Origin: Linyphia triangularis
Lineage: Eukaryota > Arthropoda > Arachnida > Araneae > Linyphiidae
Length of the DNA stretch: 64,000 nt
Direction: 5' to 3'
NCBI GenBank assembly: GCA_963978545.1
Contig: OZ021725.1
Coordinates: 12,229,197 to 12,293,196 of the forward strand
Shown here: positions 22,510 to 33,870 of the stretch, in pieces
Position numbering within the stretch: position 1 is the stretch's first letter
How the letters are laid out: each line of letters opens with the position of its first letter
The notes under the pieces: generated by a model
Told to the model about the DNA's origin: nothing
Databases searched by the model: none
Seen by the model: the letters and a program-made list of their open reading frames with translations, nothing else
Made by a program: the position numbers and the translations under genes

Positions 22510-22617
22510 TGGGGGCTCGCCGTGCTTTTTACCCGCGATCATACAACATGGACGTTCGCCGTGCTTTTTACCCGCGATCATACAACATGGCTCGCCGTGC
22601 TTTTTACCCGCGAGAAT
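22503..22617 (+). repeat. Leader tandem repeat 1 (three ~40-bp units)
   Basis: Three units with core 'cgccgtgctttttacccgcga' and spacer 'tcatacaacatgg'. The spacer repeats the LTR's own 3' end (CATACAACA), suggesting that repeats arose by slippage across the LTR/primer-site junction. Confidence 0.8.
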
Positions 22618-22649
22618 GCGATGAAAAAAATATTTAAAAAAAAAAAACT

Positions 22650-22805
22650 GCACTTCCACGCATCCAGAGGTCAAACCAAAATCCTCTTCACGAAAAAAAA
22701 AAACCTTTACTTCCACGCATCCAGAGGTCAAACCAAAATCCTCTTCACGAAAAAAATTTTTACTTCTACGCATCCAGAGGTCAAACCAAAATCCTCTTCA
22801 CGAAT
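22650..22805 (+). repeat. Leader tandem repeat 2 (three ~55-bp units)
   Basis: Three units with core 'ccacgcatccagaggtcaaa' followed by 'ccaaaatcctcttcacga' and an A run. No coding meaning is apparent. Confidence 0.8.
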
Positions 22806-22894
22806 TACCGCAGCAGTCAGCGACCACCAGTGGAATCTACAAATAAAAGGAAAACTCATCAACCAGCGTCGTCATTATACAACTGCATAACACT

Positions 22895-23155
22895 CGCTTC
22901 GCCGAACAAGTCCCACTTCAGCCGTCAAGCAGAAGTTCAACGAAGCTAACATCGTTATTCCACATAGCCAGCAAGAATCCAGAATCCTGAGCCAACTCGA
23001 ACCTGCAACCACAACACTGTCGCTTCGCCGAACAAGTCCCACTTCAGCCGTCAAGCAGAAGTTCTACGAAGTCAGCAAAGTTATTCCACATCGACCAACT
23101 TCAGCCGTCAAGCAGAAGTTCAACGAAGTCAGCAAAGTTATTCCACATCGACCAA
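22895..23155 (+). repeat. Leader tandem repeat 3
   Basis: Three irregular units sharing 'acttcagccgtcaagcagaa', 'gttcaacgaag' and 'ttattccacatcgacc', just upstream of the first ORF. Confidence 0.75.
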
Positions 23156-23279
23156 CTACTACGAACCAGAAACCAGTAGCAACGAGTACTCTTCGAAAGA
23201 GCAACAACATAAAACGGATACAGCTCCAAAAGCGAAGTAAAATCAAGAAACGCAGGTAGGATCCATCTTATTATTAATT

Positions 23280-25079
23280 ATGTTTAAAAATATCAGAAAG
23301 CAAGATCTCGTATTTGTCGCCGCTGAGTTAGATATCGTTGTACCGGATGGTGCCACAATTCTAAAATTAAAAAATTTAATTGAAAAAAGTGAAATTTTCG
23401 TTGAAGATCCAGATTTCGTTAAAGATTTAATAACAACAGTTGTAGCTGATAGAAAAGCCCAAGAGGCTGATAGAAAAGCCCAAGAGGCAAAGCAAATCGA
23501 AGATGATAAGAACGAAAAACTAAAAGAAATCGAAAGAATTAAGTTTGAAAATCAAAAAGAAATCGAAAAAATTAAGCTTGAAAAGCAAAACGAAATCGAA
23601 AAAATTAAGAATGAAATCGAAAATATTAAGCTTGAAAAGCAAAACGAAATCGAAAAAATTAAACTTGCACAGTTAGATGCTAAAATTAAACTAGCTCATT
23701 TAAAGAACAAAATCCAAATTCCAGTAACTGCAGAACCCTCTGATATTATTTGTGCTAACTCAATAACACCACCTAATGTAAACGAAAGCATAAAAACCCA
23801 AGATCCACTTCCGATTGGAAACCGATTCGAGATCCACACGGAAAAAAAATGCTATGTTGCTTTAAAAAAGGAGGAATATATCACTTTTCCAGCTGAAAGA
23901 AATAACGAAATTTTAAATACTTCGCAAATCCTTCCGATTCCTGAAATGCAAAATGACACGTGTCAAGGTCATACAAAGGATAAATCAACGGAAAACACGG
24001 GCTCTCCGTTGATGGAGGCGGGGCTTAATGTTCCCAGGAGAATAGACGAGCGGTCATTGGAAGATCCTGATGAAGTAGGCGAAGTTTGTGTTAGAACAGA
24101 AGACGCAGGAAAAGGCTCAAAACCAGAAGCTCCTGGTCCAGAATGTAAACAAACAGCACACGTTGACTGTTTACCTTTTCTGTTTACGATTGGGGATAGC
24201 GTGAGTTTAAACGAAGCGGATTTCTTGCACATTAACGACGATAACTTGCGGGATACTGTTACGAATATGGTAAAATTTTATAAACCAAATAAGATAAAAA
24301 GTACAAATTTTCAAATGAAGATTTTTTTATCGGATGAAACGCCAATCTTTCAGCGGGCACGCCGTTTATCAATCACCGAGAAATTGGAAGTTAACAGGCA
24401 AATCAAACAACTATTGAACGACGGAATTATTTCAGAAAGCACTTCTGACTTTTGCTCACCAATAGTTTTGTGCAAAAAACAAGATGGCTCAACACGCATG
24501 TGTATTGATTACAGACGTTTGAATAAAGTGGTAATCAAAGAACGATTTCCAATTCCTATTATAGACGACGTCTTCGACAGGCTACAAGGGGCTACCGTGT
24601 ACACAAATTTAGATCTCAAAAATTCGTTTTACCAAGTAGACGTTGATCCTGCAAGCCGCAAGTATACGAGCTTTATTACACCAGATAATCAGTATCAATT
24701 TAATAAAGTCCCGTTTGGACTTTGCAACTCGCCGTCTGCTTTCCAAAGATTCATACAGATTGTTTTTCGAGAACTTTTAGAAACTAATACACTGATCTTG
24801 TACTTAGACGATTTGATCATCCCATCAATCAATGAGTTAGAGGGTGTCGAAAAACTCAAGCAAGTCTTCAAAGTAGCTTCCGACTATGGACTTGAGTTTA
24901 ACTTTAAAAAATGCAATTTTCTACAAAGAAAAATCAACTTTCTCGGGCACATTTTAGAAAAAGGTACAATTCGTCCCTCGACAGCCAAAACAAACGCTGT
25001 TTTAGGTTTTCCACAGCCCAAAACAACAAAAGATGTTCAATCATTCCTGGGTCTAAAGGAGTTTTTAGGAAGTTTATAA
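23280..25079 (+). CDS. Gypsy ORF: coiled-coil Gag-like N-terminus fused to reverse transcriptase
   Basis: 599 codons. Residues 1-55 form a compact N-terminal domain. Residues about 56-145 are a charged coiled coil built on repeated EIEKIK and KLEKQNE units, of uncertain role. Residues about 150-345 are low-similarity and contain neither a CCHC knuckle nor a D[ST]G protease. From about residue 350 it is reverse transcriptase, making DNA from the element RNA: SPIVLCKKQDGSTRMCIDYRRLN, VPFGLCNSPSAFQR and the catalytic YLDD at 24801-24812. It ends at a TAA 25077-25079, apparently premature, because the connection-domain reading resumes in another frame. The ATG at 23280 follows the leader repeats and begins a long open frame. 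The missing middle of gag-pol suggests an in-frame deletion or a derived, helper-dependent element. Confidence 0.85.
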   Translation: MFKNIRKQDLVFVAAELDIVVPDGATILKLKNLIEKSEIFVEDPDFVKDLITTVVADRKAQEADRKAQEAKQIEDDKNEKLKEIERIKFENQKEIEKIKLEKQNEIEKIKNEIENIKLEKQNEIEKIKLAQLDAKIKLAHLKNKIQIPVTAEPSDIICANSITPPNVNESIKTQDPLPIGNRFEIHTEKKCYVALKKEEYITFPAERNNEILNTSQILPIPEMQNDTCQGHTKDKSTENTGSPLMEAGLNVPRRIDERSLEDPDEVGEVCVRTEDAGKGSKPEAPGPECKQTAHVDCLPFLFTIGDSVSLNEADFLHINDDNLRDTVTNMVKFYKPNKIKSTNFQMKIFLSDETPIFQRARRLSITEKLEVNRQIKQLLNDGIISESTSDFCSPIVLCKKQDGSTRMCIDYRRLNKVVIKERFPIPIIDDVFDRLQGATVYTNLDLKNSFYQVDVDPASRKYTSFITPDNQYQFNKVPFGLCNSPSAFQRFIQIVFRELLETNTLILYLDDLIIPSINELEGVEKLKQVFKVASDYGLEFNFKKCNFLQRKINFLGHILEKGTIRPSTAKTNAVLGFPQPKTTKDVQSFLGLKEFLGSL

Positions 25080-26818
25080 GGGATTATGCTGCCATTGCAA
25101 GACCCTTAAGTGATCTTTTACGGAACAATACTCCTTTTTATTTTGGTACAGACCAAAAACAAGCTTTTCTAACACTGAAACAGGCACTGTCAACAGAGCC
25201 TGTGCTACTCCTATATAAACAAGGCTCGCCTTTACAGTTACATTGTGATGCATCCTCAAAAGGATTTGGTGCTATTCTTCTTCAAGCAGACTCGGATAAC
25301 ATATTCCATCCTATACATTATATGAGCCATAAGACATCACCACAAGAAGAGAAATATTCATCGTACGAATTAGAAGTTCTTGCCATAGTTCAAGCACTAA
25401 AGAAATTCAGACACTACCTTGTAGGTACCAAGTTCAAAATTGTTACAGACTGCCAAGCCTTCCAAAAGACCATGTCAAGGAAAGAAGTTCCACCAAAAAT
25501 TGCCAGATGGGCAATGTTGTTAGAGGACTTTGACTACGAGATAGTACACAGACCAGGCAAGCAGATGACACATGTTGATGCTCTCAGTCGTTACCCAGTC
25601 ATGTCAATCCAAGTTGATGCAACAACCCAGAAAATCTGCGATGCTCAGTCAAAGGACGAATTCACACAAAACATTAAAAATCTAATCGATCACTCTTCAA
25701 CTACAGAATACAAATACAAGAACAACATTCTTTACAAACTGGTCAATGACCAAGAACTGTTAGTTATACCACAAGACATGCAAAAACAAATAGTCCAAAT
25801 AGAACACAATAAAGGCCATTTCGGGATCAATAAAACTGAAGCATTGGTGAAACAACAATTCTGGTTCCCGCATATAAGAAAAACCGTCGAAAGCGTAATA
25901 TCCAACTGCATTCCATGCATACTTTCTTCACGTAAAGTTGGAAAACAAGAAGGATTTCTACACCCAATCCCAAAAGGCGACGTCCCGTTGGACACTTACC
26001 ATGTCGATTTTCTCGGCCCACTTCCAAGCACAAATAAAAATTACAAATACATCTTTACCGTGGTATGTGCCTTTAGCAAATTCATATGGATATACCCTGT
26101 TAAGTCAACTTCAACAAAAGATGCTTTGGATAAACTTCAACTCCAACAAATTACCTTCGGAAATCCTAAACGAATAATATCAGACCGCGGATCAGCCTTT
26201 ACAGCAATAGAATTTAAGAAATACTGCGAAGATGAGGAAATTGAACATGTCACAATCACCACTGGTCAGCCTCGTGGAAATGGACAAGTAGAGAGGTTTC
26301 ATGGAACACTTATCCCTGTCATCACAAAGTTATCCCTCGATGACCCCAATAAATGGTTTAAACATGTGCCAGCAGTCCAACGCGTAATCAACAGCACCGT
26401 TTCTTCAGCAACAAAGTACACACCTTTCGAGCTCTTAATAGGGATTAAAATGAAAAATAAGGAAGACCTTAACATCAAGAAAATCCTCGAAGAAGAACAC
26501 ATACATACCTTCGTCCAAAATAAACGACAAATGCGCGAACAAGCAAAAACCAATATACTACAGCTGCAAGAAAGAAGCAAGCACAACTATAATACTCGAC
26601 GCAAGACAGCAAACAAGTACAAACTCCACGACAAAGTAGCCATCAAAAGAACGCAGTTTGGTACTGGTTTAAAACTGCGTCAAAAGTTTTTCGGCCCATA
26701 CGAGGTGGTAAAGATTCGGCCAAATGACCGATATGATGTCCGTAAACTGGGGACAACTGAAGGACCACTTCTCACATCTTCATCAGCTGATATGATGAAG
26801 TGCTGGGAAGATACTTAA
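25060..26818 (+). CDS. Gypsy pol, continued: RNase H and integrase
   Basis: Continues the polyprotein after a one-base frame change near 25058. RNase H (LHCDASSKGFGAILLQ near 25240, YELEVLAIVQAL near 25367, VTDCQAF near 25443) degrades the RNA template. The integrase inserts the DNA copy: H2C2 zinc finger (HNKGHFG...CIPC, 25803-25920), then the D,D-35-E core (HVDFLGP at 26000, SDRGSAF at 26180, GNGQVERFHG at 26277) and a GPY/F-type C-terminus (KFFGPYEV near 26687). Stop at 26816-26818. The open frame extends upstream to 24911 only because it overlaps the RT region in another frame. All catalytic residues look intact; the frameshift is the visible lesion. Confidence 0.88.
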
Positions 26819-26825
26819 GTTTCTT

Positions 26826-27118
26826 CAATTTTCTTCTACAAGAACTTTTTACAGAAGAGACTTTTTTTTTCTTCTTTTTATGAACTTTTGAATGAAGAGA
26901 CTTTTTTTCTTTTTATGAACTTTTGAGTGAAGAGACTTTTTTTTTCTTTTTATGAACTTTTGAAAGGAGATACTTTTTTTTCCATCATACAAACTTTTTA
27001 AAGAAGATACTTTTTTTTTCTTTTTATGGACTTTTGAAAGAAGATTTTTTTTTCTTTCACACAAACTTTTTAAAGAGAGACTTTTTTTTTTCCCTTTCTA
27101 CAAACTTTTCATGGTGCA
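26826..27118 (+). repeat. 3' region tandem repeat (~38-bp units)
   Basis: About seven or eight units with core 'aagagacttttttttctttt' plus 'tatgaacttttga' lie between the pol stop and the 3' LTR. Strongly strand-asymmetric (pyrimidine-rich on the plus strand). Slippage origin likely. Confidence 0.8.
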
Positions 27119-27283
27119 AGAACTTTTTCCACAGACTTTAAATTTTTAAGAACTACACATTGTGATCTTCAAGACATTAATGTTGTTTAAATTTTATTAT
27201 TGTGCTGTATTTTTCAATATCTTTATTTACATGTGTAGTATATATCAATGAGTCGGCGGTCCTCCTCAATCAGGATGGCGGAG

Positions 27284-27500
27284 TGTTATCCCCAGTGTGA
27301 TGTAGAGGGCGCTGCTAATGTAATCCCCTAGCGGCGACTTCGTCGCCAGAGAGAGAGAATGATCGGAGGAGTGGAGGTGAACGGACGTGGAAGTCGCCGC
27401 TCCTAGTTTGGGTTTAAGAACCTATTTCTATCTAATGCACGAATAAACCTGCTGTCCATTTAATTGGCCTCTTTCACTTTTACCCCTTCATCATACAACA
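27284..27500 (+). repeat. 3' LTR of the Gypsy element
   Basis: 217 bp, same ends as the 5' LTR. The purine-rich GGATGGCGGAG just upstream (27273-27283) is the likely polypurine tract. Confidence 0.9.
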
Positions 27501-27664
27501 TAACTATTGTGAAATGAGCACTAAAAATTATATTTTCAATTTTCAAAATTGACATACAGGATGTCTATAAAAGGTTAAACAAATTTTGATGTTGAATAAT
27601 TCATTAAATAATGAAGACTAATTTAAATTGATTTGATAACACTAATAGTTAGATAGTTTTTATG

Positions 27665-27790
27665 GCCCTTGTCATTGGACTTCCACATGTGCGCCGCATG
27701 GAGACTATCAAGACGGTAGTCAATTTCGCGCCAGCTACGGGCAAGCACCTCGGCATCCACAGAGGCTATTGCGGCTGCAATCATTCGACA
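27665..27790 (-). pseudogene. Mariner-like transposase C-terminal remnant
   Basis: Minus-strand reading from 27790 gives RMIAAAIASVDAEVLARSW then REIDYRLD, the characteristic end of arthropod mariner/IS630-type transposases (family pattern W.E.{1,2}YRLD.CR...GAH). It falls out of frame after RLD. CpG-bearing relative to its surroundings. The catalytic residues are missing. Confidence 0.6.
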
Positions 27791-28039
27791 CTTTCTTCCT
27801 TCACAATTTCCAGAGGAAAAAGTCCAGTGGCATTACAGTCAATCAGGGTAACATTGAACCACATTTTCAGTATTTTCTTCTTCCTCACTTATGTTTTAAT
27901 AGTATTTCCAGGCCTAATGGCATAAAATGGAAGAATAAACCTTAAATTATATTTTAATTTACACAAATTAGTAAATGCTGATGATGAAAGCACCAAATAA
28001 TAGGAAAATAACCCGGTGCAAAGTTACCCTGTCATTCAG

Positions 28040-29110
28040 GGTAACTTTGAACCACTATCGGAATTTTTATATAAGATATCTTTTTTTATTCAATCTAGGT
28101 ATAAAAACAACTTTTAACTAGTAAAATTAAGTTTCTAAATATTCAAAACATCATCAGCTAAAGTTATCAACACCATAAGGTTTGGATATTTTAAAAAACA
28201 TCACAAAGAATATATTAGATAGGAACAGTGGATGTCGAATCACATTAATGTATTGCAAAAAAACTACTTATTAGTCAGTTTAAACATACAAATATACTGA
28301 AAAAACATTCTTCAGTTCATTCACTTAAATATAAACTCATTTTATCAATTAAAAATTGAAAAGATAAAAAGAAAATAATAAAACTGATACGCTGCCCTTA
28401 TGCTTTTAGTTAAGTACAATGGTGTATGCAAGTCATATTATGGTACCTATACAAATATTCTACTCTTAATGCTAGAAATACTATGACAATATAAAAACAA
28501 AATTCAAACTTGATAAAATTTCACTTAGGCATTCTTTAGATTTATAGTTTTGCATAAAGAAAGAATCGTTGAACTTCTCGTGTTCTAGCTGGATTAATAA
28601 TTTCTGGAGATAATTTTTTTAAACACGCCTCATACCACTGATCATCATTGATATTTGGCCCAATATGCACCAGATTTCTTCACCAAATATCACGTTGTCA
28701 TTTAAATCAATTTGGTCATATTGAATAATTACGTGGTCGTAGACTTTGCATATGCCATAACCAAAATCTTAAACACTTGCATGCTGCCGTGAGTATAGTG
28801 GTTAATTAACAAACGTCAGAATTAATCTAAAGGAACTTAATTTCGTGCATAAGTAAAAGCGTTGCAATAACTCAAATTCGTAACTTGAAATGATATTTAT
28901 TCATGAACAATAGGTATTTAGACAACACATTTCCTCAAAGCACGCTTAGTTAAGTCAGTGCTGACATCCATATATTAAAAGCAAAATATAATATATCATA
29001 AAGATATCATAGAACAACTAATAAATCATATTGACACTTTTGATTACTATACAGTATAAAAACTGGCTGAGCATTTGAATCAAGAAATTTCACTTACTGG
29101 CATATCAGGG
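28040..29110. other. AT-rich sequence, nothing firmly recognised
   Basis: Contains 'gggtaactttgaaccac' near 28050, a motif also at 27846 and, inverted with changes, near 37085-37105. This may mark another degraded inverted-repeat element. Confidence 0.35.
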
Positions 29111-29112
29111 TC

Positions 29113-29449
29113 AGGAAAATGGCAAATTCATGTGCATGAAATTGCGTCCGATAAAAATGCATCTCTCTCTCTCAGGCATCACCGCTTGACCGACTTGCTA
29201 TCTCCCCAATTTCCTTCTCTCTCTTACGATCCCCCTCATAATTACATCAAAACTTCTCTCTCTACGCCATTGGAGCGGCTCGAATCCTTTATGGAATCGC
29301 CAACTCTTATTTGACCAATTGGCCAAACCCCTGTTTAAATATTCCCCCAAAAGCTTCGGACGGAAACTTAAGGGGCTATGCACTTGTTGCAGTTTTAAAC
29401 AGACCCCTTAATACAATTTGTAAAATGTCTGTGGATATACAGCATGACA
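29113..29449. repeat. 337-bp direct repeat, copy 1
   Basis: Identical by eye to 30027-30363, 914 bp downstream. More balanced in base composition than the neighbourhood, with several 'tctctctc' tracts and an open frame of about 60 codons that does not resemble anything I know. Could be a miniature LTR pair or a segmental duplication. Confidence 0.85.
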
Positions 29450-30026
29450 TTTATCACCCTTTTCACCAACAAAAATTTTAAAGAAATTCCACTCAGCCAG
29501 CTAAAAATTAAAAAATAAAACACTCACAGCATTCCATAAAGTAACTGCAAAAAAATACACAAGAATGAAAGATGATGTGTAAAAGCATGAAATTACAAGC
29601 AGATAGTTGCACACTGAAATATGACCAATCACAATTTTTTGTAACATTGTTAAAGAGCAAAAATATATAAATAAAAAACAACATGAAGATGTAACCAGGA
29701 AAACACAAGGTATAATTTAGAAGGGAAAGAAAAAGAAGTTGGTTCATGAACAACGTTCTCAATCGTCATTGTGTAAGTTTTTTTAGTTTCATAGTTTGTA
29801 AATCTCCATAGTCAAAGAGTTCAGTTTATTGTGACCATCTAACACAGTATTGTTGTTCTGTGTTATCCTAAAGGTGTTGAACATTCCTAGCAAAAAGTTT
29901 GTGCATCGGAAAGAAAACAGTTTATTGTTCACACTTGCAATGTCACTAGAATGTCTGTCTTCTCTCGTTCCCTGAAGATCGAGTTACCCAGGAGCAAAGA
30001 AAGAATAGTTTTACCTGGATGTCGTG

Positions 30027-30363
30027 AGGAAAATGGCAAATTCATGTGCATGAAATTGCGTCCGATAAAAATGCATCTCTCTCTCTCAGGCATCACCGCT
30101 TGACCGACTTGCTATCTCCCCAATTTCCTTCTCTCTCTTACGATCCCCCTCATAATTACATCAAAACTTCTCTCTCTACGCCATTGGAGCGGCTCGAATC
30201 CTTTATGGAATCGCCAACTCTTATTTGACCAATTGGCCAAACCCCTGTTTAAATATTCCCCCAAAAGCTTCGGACGGAAACTTAAGGGGCTATGCACTTG
30301 TTGCAGTTTTAAACAGACCCCTTAATACAATTTGTAAAATGTCTGTGGATATACAGCATGACA
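30027..30363. repeat. 337-bp direct repeat, copy 2
   Basis: Second copy of 29113-29449. The flanks differ at once on both sides, apart from shared 'aggaaaa' at the left edge. Confidence 0.85.
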
Positions 30364-30579
30364 CATGCCCTGTGTATAAAATTCCTACCTCATTGATACA
30401 GCCACCACTTGAACAATCTCTTATTTTTCAGTAACATTCTCCACAACAATTTCAGCAGTATAAACCTCTATCATGTCCTTTTTGTCCAACTTACATCGCC
30501 TCCGAAAATGATAGTGTTGAGCACTTTCACCTGCATCATCTAGTTCAGGTTGGTTGGTTTATACACTGCAAAAAAAATC

Positions 30580-31110
30580 CCGTCAAATTTACGGTTTTAA
30601 ACTGGCAGCTGGGTCGCCAGTTTAAAACCGTAAAAAATACGGAAACATTCCGTATTAAGTACGGTTTTTGACTGATTGCAACAGTATTTCCCCGTAAAAT
30701 GAACGGAAACTTTCAGTAATAATTACGGTCATTCCGTACAAAATACAGTTTTCTCCCGTAAAATAAACGGAAGCTTTTCGTATTAAAAACGGTTATTGAC
30801 TGGTTGCTAACATTGATCCCCGTAAAATAAACGTAAACTTTCCGTATTAAATACGGTAATTTCATGCAAAATAATTTACTCCCGTAAAATAAATTAAAAT
30901 TTCCCGTATTAAGTACGGTGATTCCATACAAAATGCAATTTCCACCTGTAAAATAAACAGAATTTCTGTGTTGAATAAGGTCAATTCCATATAAAATACA
31001 ATTTCTCCCGTAAAGTACACGGAAACTTTCTGTAATAAATTTCATATAAAATACACAGAAATTTTTCTGTATAAGAAACAGTTTACCCCTATAAGCGAAG
31101 TTTTTCTTAT
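30580..31110. repeat. Sub-terminal repeat array of the CACTG-ended element
   Basis: About a dozen degenerate copies of a motif near 'cccgtaaaataaacggaaac' plus 'tttccgtattaaatacggt'. Each is partly palindromic. Likely transposase-binding sites (inference). The array decays inward. Confidence 0.7.
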
Positions 31111-31769
31111 ACAAAAACTTCCAGTGACAAAAAAGGTTTACAAATGTAAGTGAACGGTTTGCTTTTGCAAAATATTAAGAAACTTTACATATTAAAAGTA
31201 GTTTACAATTGTAGATGGAAAAGCTTCTGCCACAAAATATATGATTAATTTTAGTATTAAACAGTTTACAATATCAAGGAGGCATTTGTGTTCTGCTAAA
31301 GGTTTTGTTAGTAATAATGACCATATTCAATGGATGAAAATCATAAAAATTAAAGTACGATTCTGTATCACAGCAAAATATTCTATGTCCCATTATAAAT
31401 TAAAGCGAAAAAAATTTCCGAAGCAATAAGGTAATCCTTCAACATAAATAGAAAGGTAAAAAATATATCACAAAATGAGCATGTCACACAAAATAATTTA
31501 TTAATAGCTATCAGTCTTTTCTTATATCAAACTATAATAATAAATTTATTTGGTTATCTATACTATGATTACCTAGACTTTCAATTTGATTAAAACATTA
31601 AAAAAATGCAATAATTTACTAACTTTCAAAATATTTTTTAACGCGACAGGATTTAAATGTATTTTATGACACTGTGTATTAAGTATTAAGTAAAAAAAAA
31701 TTAAATTTGATAAAAATATAATTTTATTTCAATACACATAATATAAGTATACATAATTATAAAATTTCA

Positions 31770-33235
31770 ATACACACGAATAAAAAGTGGTTCAGATTAC
31801 TTTATTTAATAAACAAAATATTAAAAATTTTCTAGGAAGTATCTAGGAATAATTAATCATATCATTCAATACAAGCTGCGGCAACTTTTAAGGCCATATG
31901 AAAGTCATTATTAATTTTTCAATTTAGAAAAATATGCAAAATATACGAAAAGGAAAAATTTAGATTGCGGAATGTACAAATTATTGAACACATCTAATAA
32001 ATAATAATTTTAAAATTTCAATACACACGAATGAAAAATGTACAAATTATTAAACACATCTAATAAATATAAATTATAAAATTTCAATACACACGAATGT
32101 AAAGTGGTTCAGATTACTTTATTTAATAAACAAAATATTATTGAAGCACATCTAATAATTATTGAACACATCTAATAAATTTTCAAAGTTGACAGTATAA
32201 AAGTATACATAATTATAAAATTTCAATACACACGAATGAAAAGTGGTTCAGATTACTTTATTTAATAAACAAAATATAAAAAATTTCTAGGAAGTATCTA
32301 GGAATAATTAATCATATCCTTCAATACAAGCTGCGGCAACTTTTAAGGCCATATAAAAGTCATTATTATTTTTTCAGTTAAGAAAAATATGCAAAATATA
32401 CGAAAAGGAAAAATTTAGATTGCGGAATGTACAAATTATTGAACACATCTAATAAATAATAATTTTAAAATTTCAATACACACGAATGAAAAATGTACAA
32501 ATTATTAAACACATCTAATAAATATAAATTATAAAATTTCAATACACACGAATGTAAAGTGGTTCAGATTACTTTATTTAATAAATAAAATATTATTGAA
32601 GCACATCTAATAATTATTGAACACATCTAATAAATTTTCAAAGTTGACAGTATAAAAGTATACATAATTATAAAATTTCAATACACACGAATGAAAAGTG
32701 GTTCAGATTACTTTATTTAATAAACAAAATATAAAAAATTTCTAGGAAGTATCTAGGAATAATTAATCATATCCTTCAATACAAGCTGCGGCAACTTTTA
32801 AGGCCATATAAAAGTCATTATTATTTTTTCAGTTAAGAAAAATATGCAAAATATACGAAAAGGAAAAATTTAGATTGCGGAATGTACAAATTATTGAACA
32901 CATCTAATAAATAATAATTTTAAAATTTCAATACACACGAATGAAAAATGTACAAATTATTAAACACATCTAATAAATATAAATTATAAAATTTCAATAC
33001 ACACGAATGAAAAGTGGTTCAGATTACTTTATTTAATAAACAAAATATAAAAAATTTCTAGGAAGTATCTAGGAATAATTAATCATATCCTTCAATACAA
33101 GCTGCGGCAACTTTTAAGGCCATATAAAAGTCATTATTATTTTTTCAGTTAAGAAAAATATGCAAAATATACGAAAAGGAAAAATTTAGATTGCGGAATG
33201 TACAAATTATTGAACACATCTAATAAATTTTCAGA
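31770..33235. repeat. Tandem repeat array, 455-bp period
   Basis: The block 'acaagctgcggcaactttta' occurs at 31871, 32326, 32781 and 33097: spacing 455, 455 and then 316, so the last full unit has lost about 139 bp. Within each unit, 'aatttcaatacacacgaatg' itself occurs two or three times, giving a higher-order structure. No ORF. Confidence 0.85.
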
Positions 33236-33366
33236 ATTGACCAATGCAAGTTATATCTGAATAATTATGACTCTACAAAATAACCATCTTATAAAATGTC
33301 CAATTTACCACAGTAAACATACTTAAGGTATTTAACTGCTGCTGGAGAGTCTGAAGAATCATTCTT

Positions 33367-33870
33367 TCACTTACTTCTGTGTGTGGGAGCGAGTTGCCTG
33401 TTGTTGCTAATCCTCACTGTCTGACGGAGTGAGACAAGATCCACGAGTTCGTTGACTAAAAGGTAGTCGAAGACTAGGAGAGGATTGCTAAAGAGACCCT
33501 CCTTAGAGAGTCCCATGTAATCCAAGAGGTGCTCAGGAGAGGCCTGATGATTTTGGCACTTGGTGCAGGTGGCGAAAGTTTTCCTGCCCTCGTTGAAAGT
33601 GAGGCACTTGATGTGACCGCTAGCAAGCCTTGATAGAACAGTTCGGGTATGTCTGTCACACGGGAGGTCAAGGGACAAACCTGGTTTTGAGCCCTTGTAC
33701 CAATTATGGTACAAGGTACTCCTCCGAGATCTTTGATTTTTCCAGAGAGTACAATTCCAAAAAAATAAGTGTGGAAGAGGGAGATGTTGAAATCCTGCAA
33801 CCCTCCTTAGCAAGGATATCGGCCTGATCGAGTTGCCTGGTCTGATTAATAGTCATTCATCACGGCGATG
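33367..33870 (-). pseudogene. LINE fragment: RNase H end and Cys-rich C-terminal tail
   Basis: Minus-strand readings give ADILAKEG (end of an RNase H domain), then in another frame CDRHTRTVLSRLASGHIK and CTKCQNHQASPEHLLD, the CxxC...H tail of arthropod jockey-like LINE polyproteins. At least one frameshift between these parts. 5'-truncated: no RT or endonuclease. Sister fragment at 42182-42727. Confidence 0.72.

Larger units (their letters stand above)
22293..27500 (+). mobile_element. Full-length Gypsy/Ty3-type LTR retrotransposon
   Basis: 5.2 kb, flanked by a 4-bp target duplication TAAC (22289-22292, 27501-27504). Two 217-bp LTRs begin TGTTATCC and end CATACAACA. Order is LTR, repeat-rich leader, a Gag-like coiled-coil N-terminus fused to RT, RNase H, zinc-finger integrase with GPY/F module, repeat-rich 3' region, LTR. 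By eye the LTRs differ at only about four sites, so the insertion is fairly young, but pol carries a frameshift near 25058. No envelope gene, and no capsid, CCHC or aspartic-protease motif is visible. Confidence 0.92.

Noticed and set aside
22489..22890. ORFs of about 95-122 codons on both strands
   Set aside because: They are read-through of the Gypsy leader tandem repeats.
26849..27064. Lys-rich minus-strand ORF
   Set aside because: Translation of the pyrimidine-rich 3' tandem repeat, not a gene.
29113..30363. Ordinary LTR retrotransposon
   Set aside because: The copies are identical, but no flanking target duplication, primer site or coding sequence was found.
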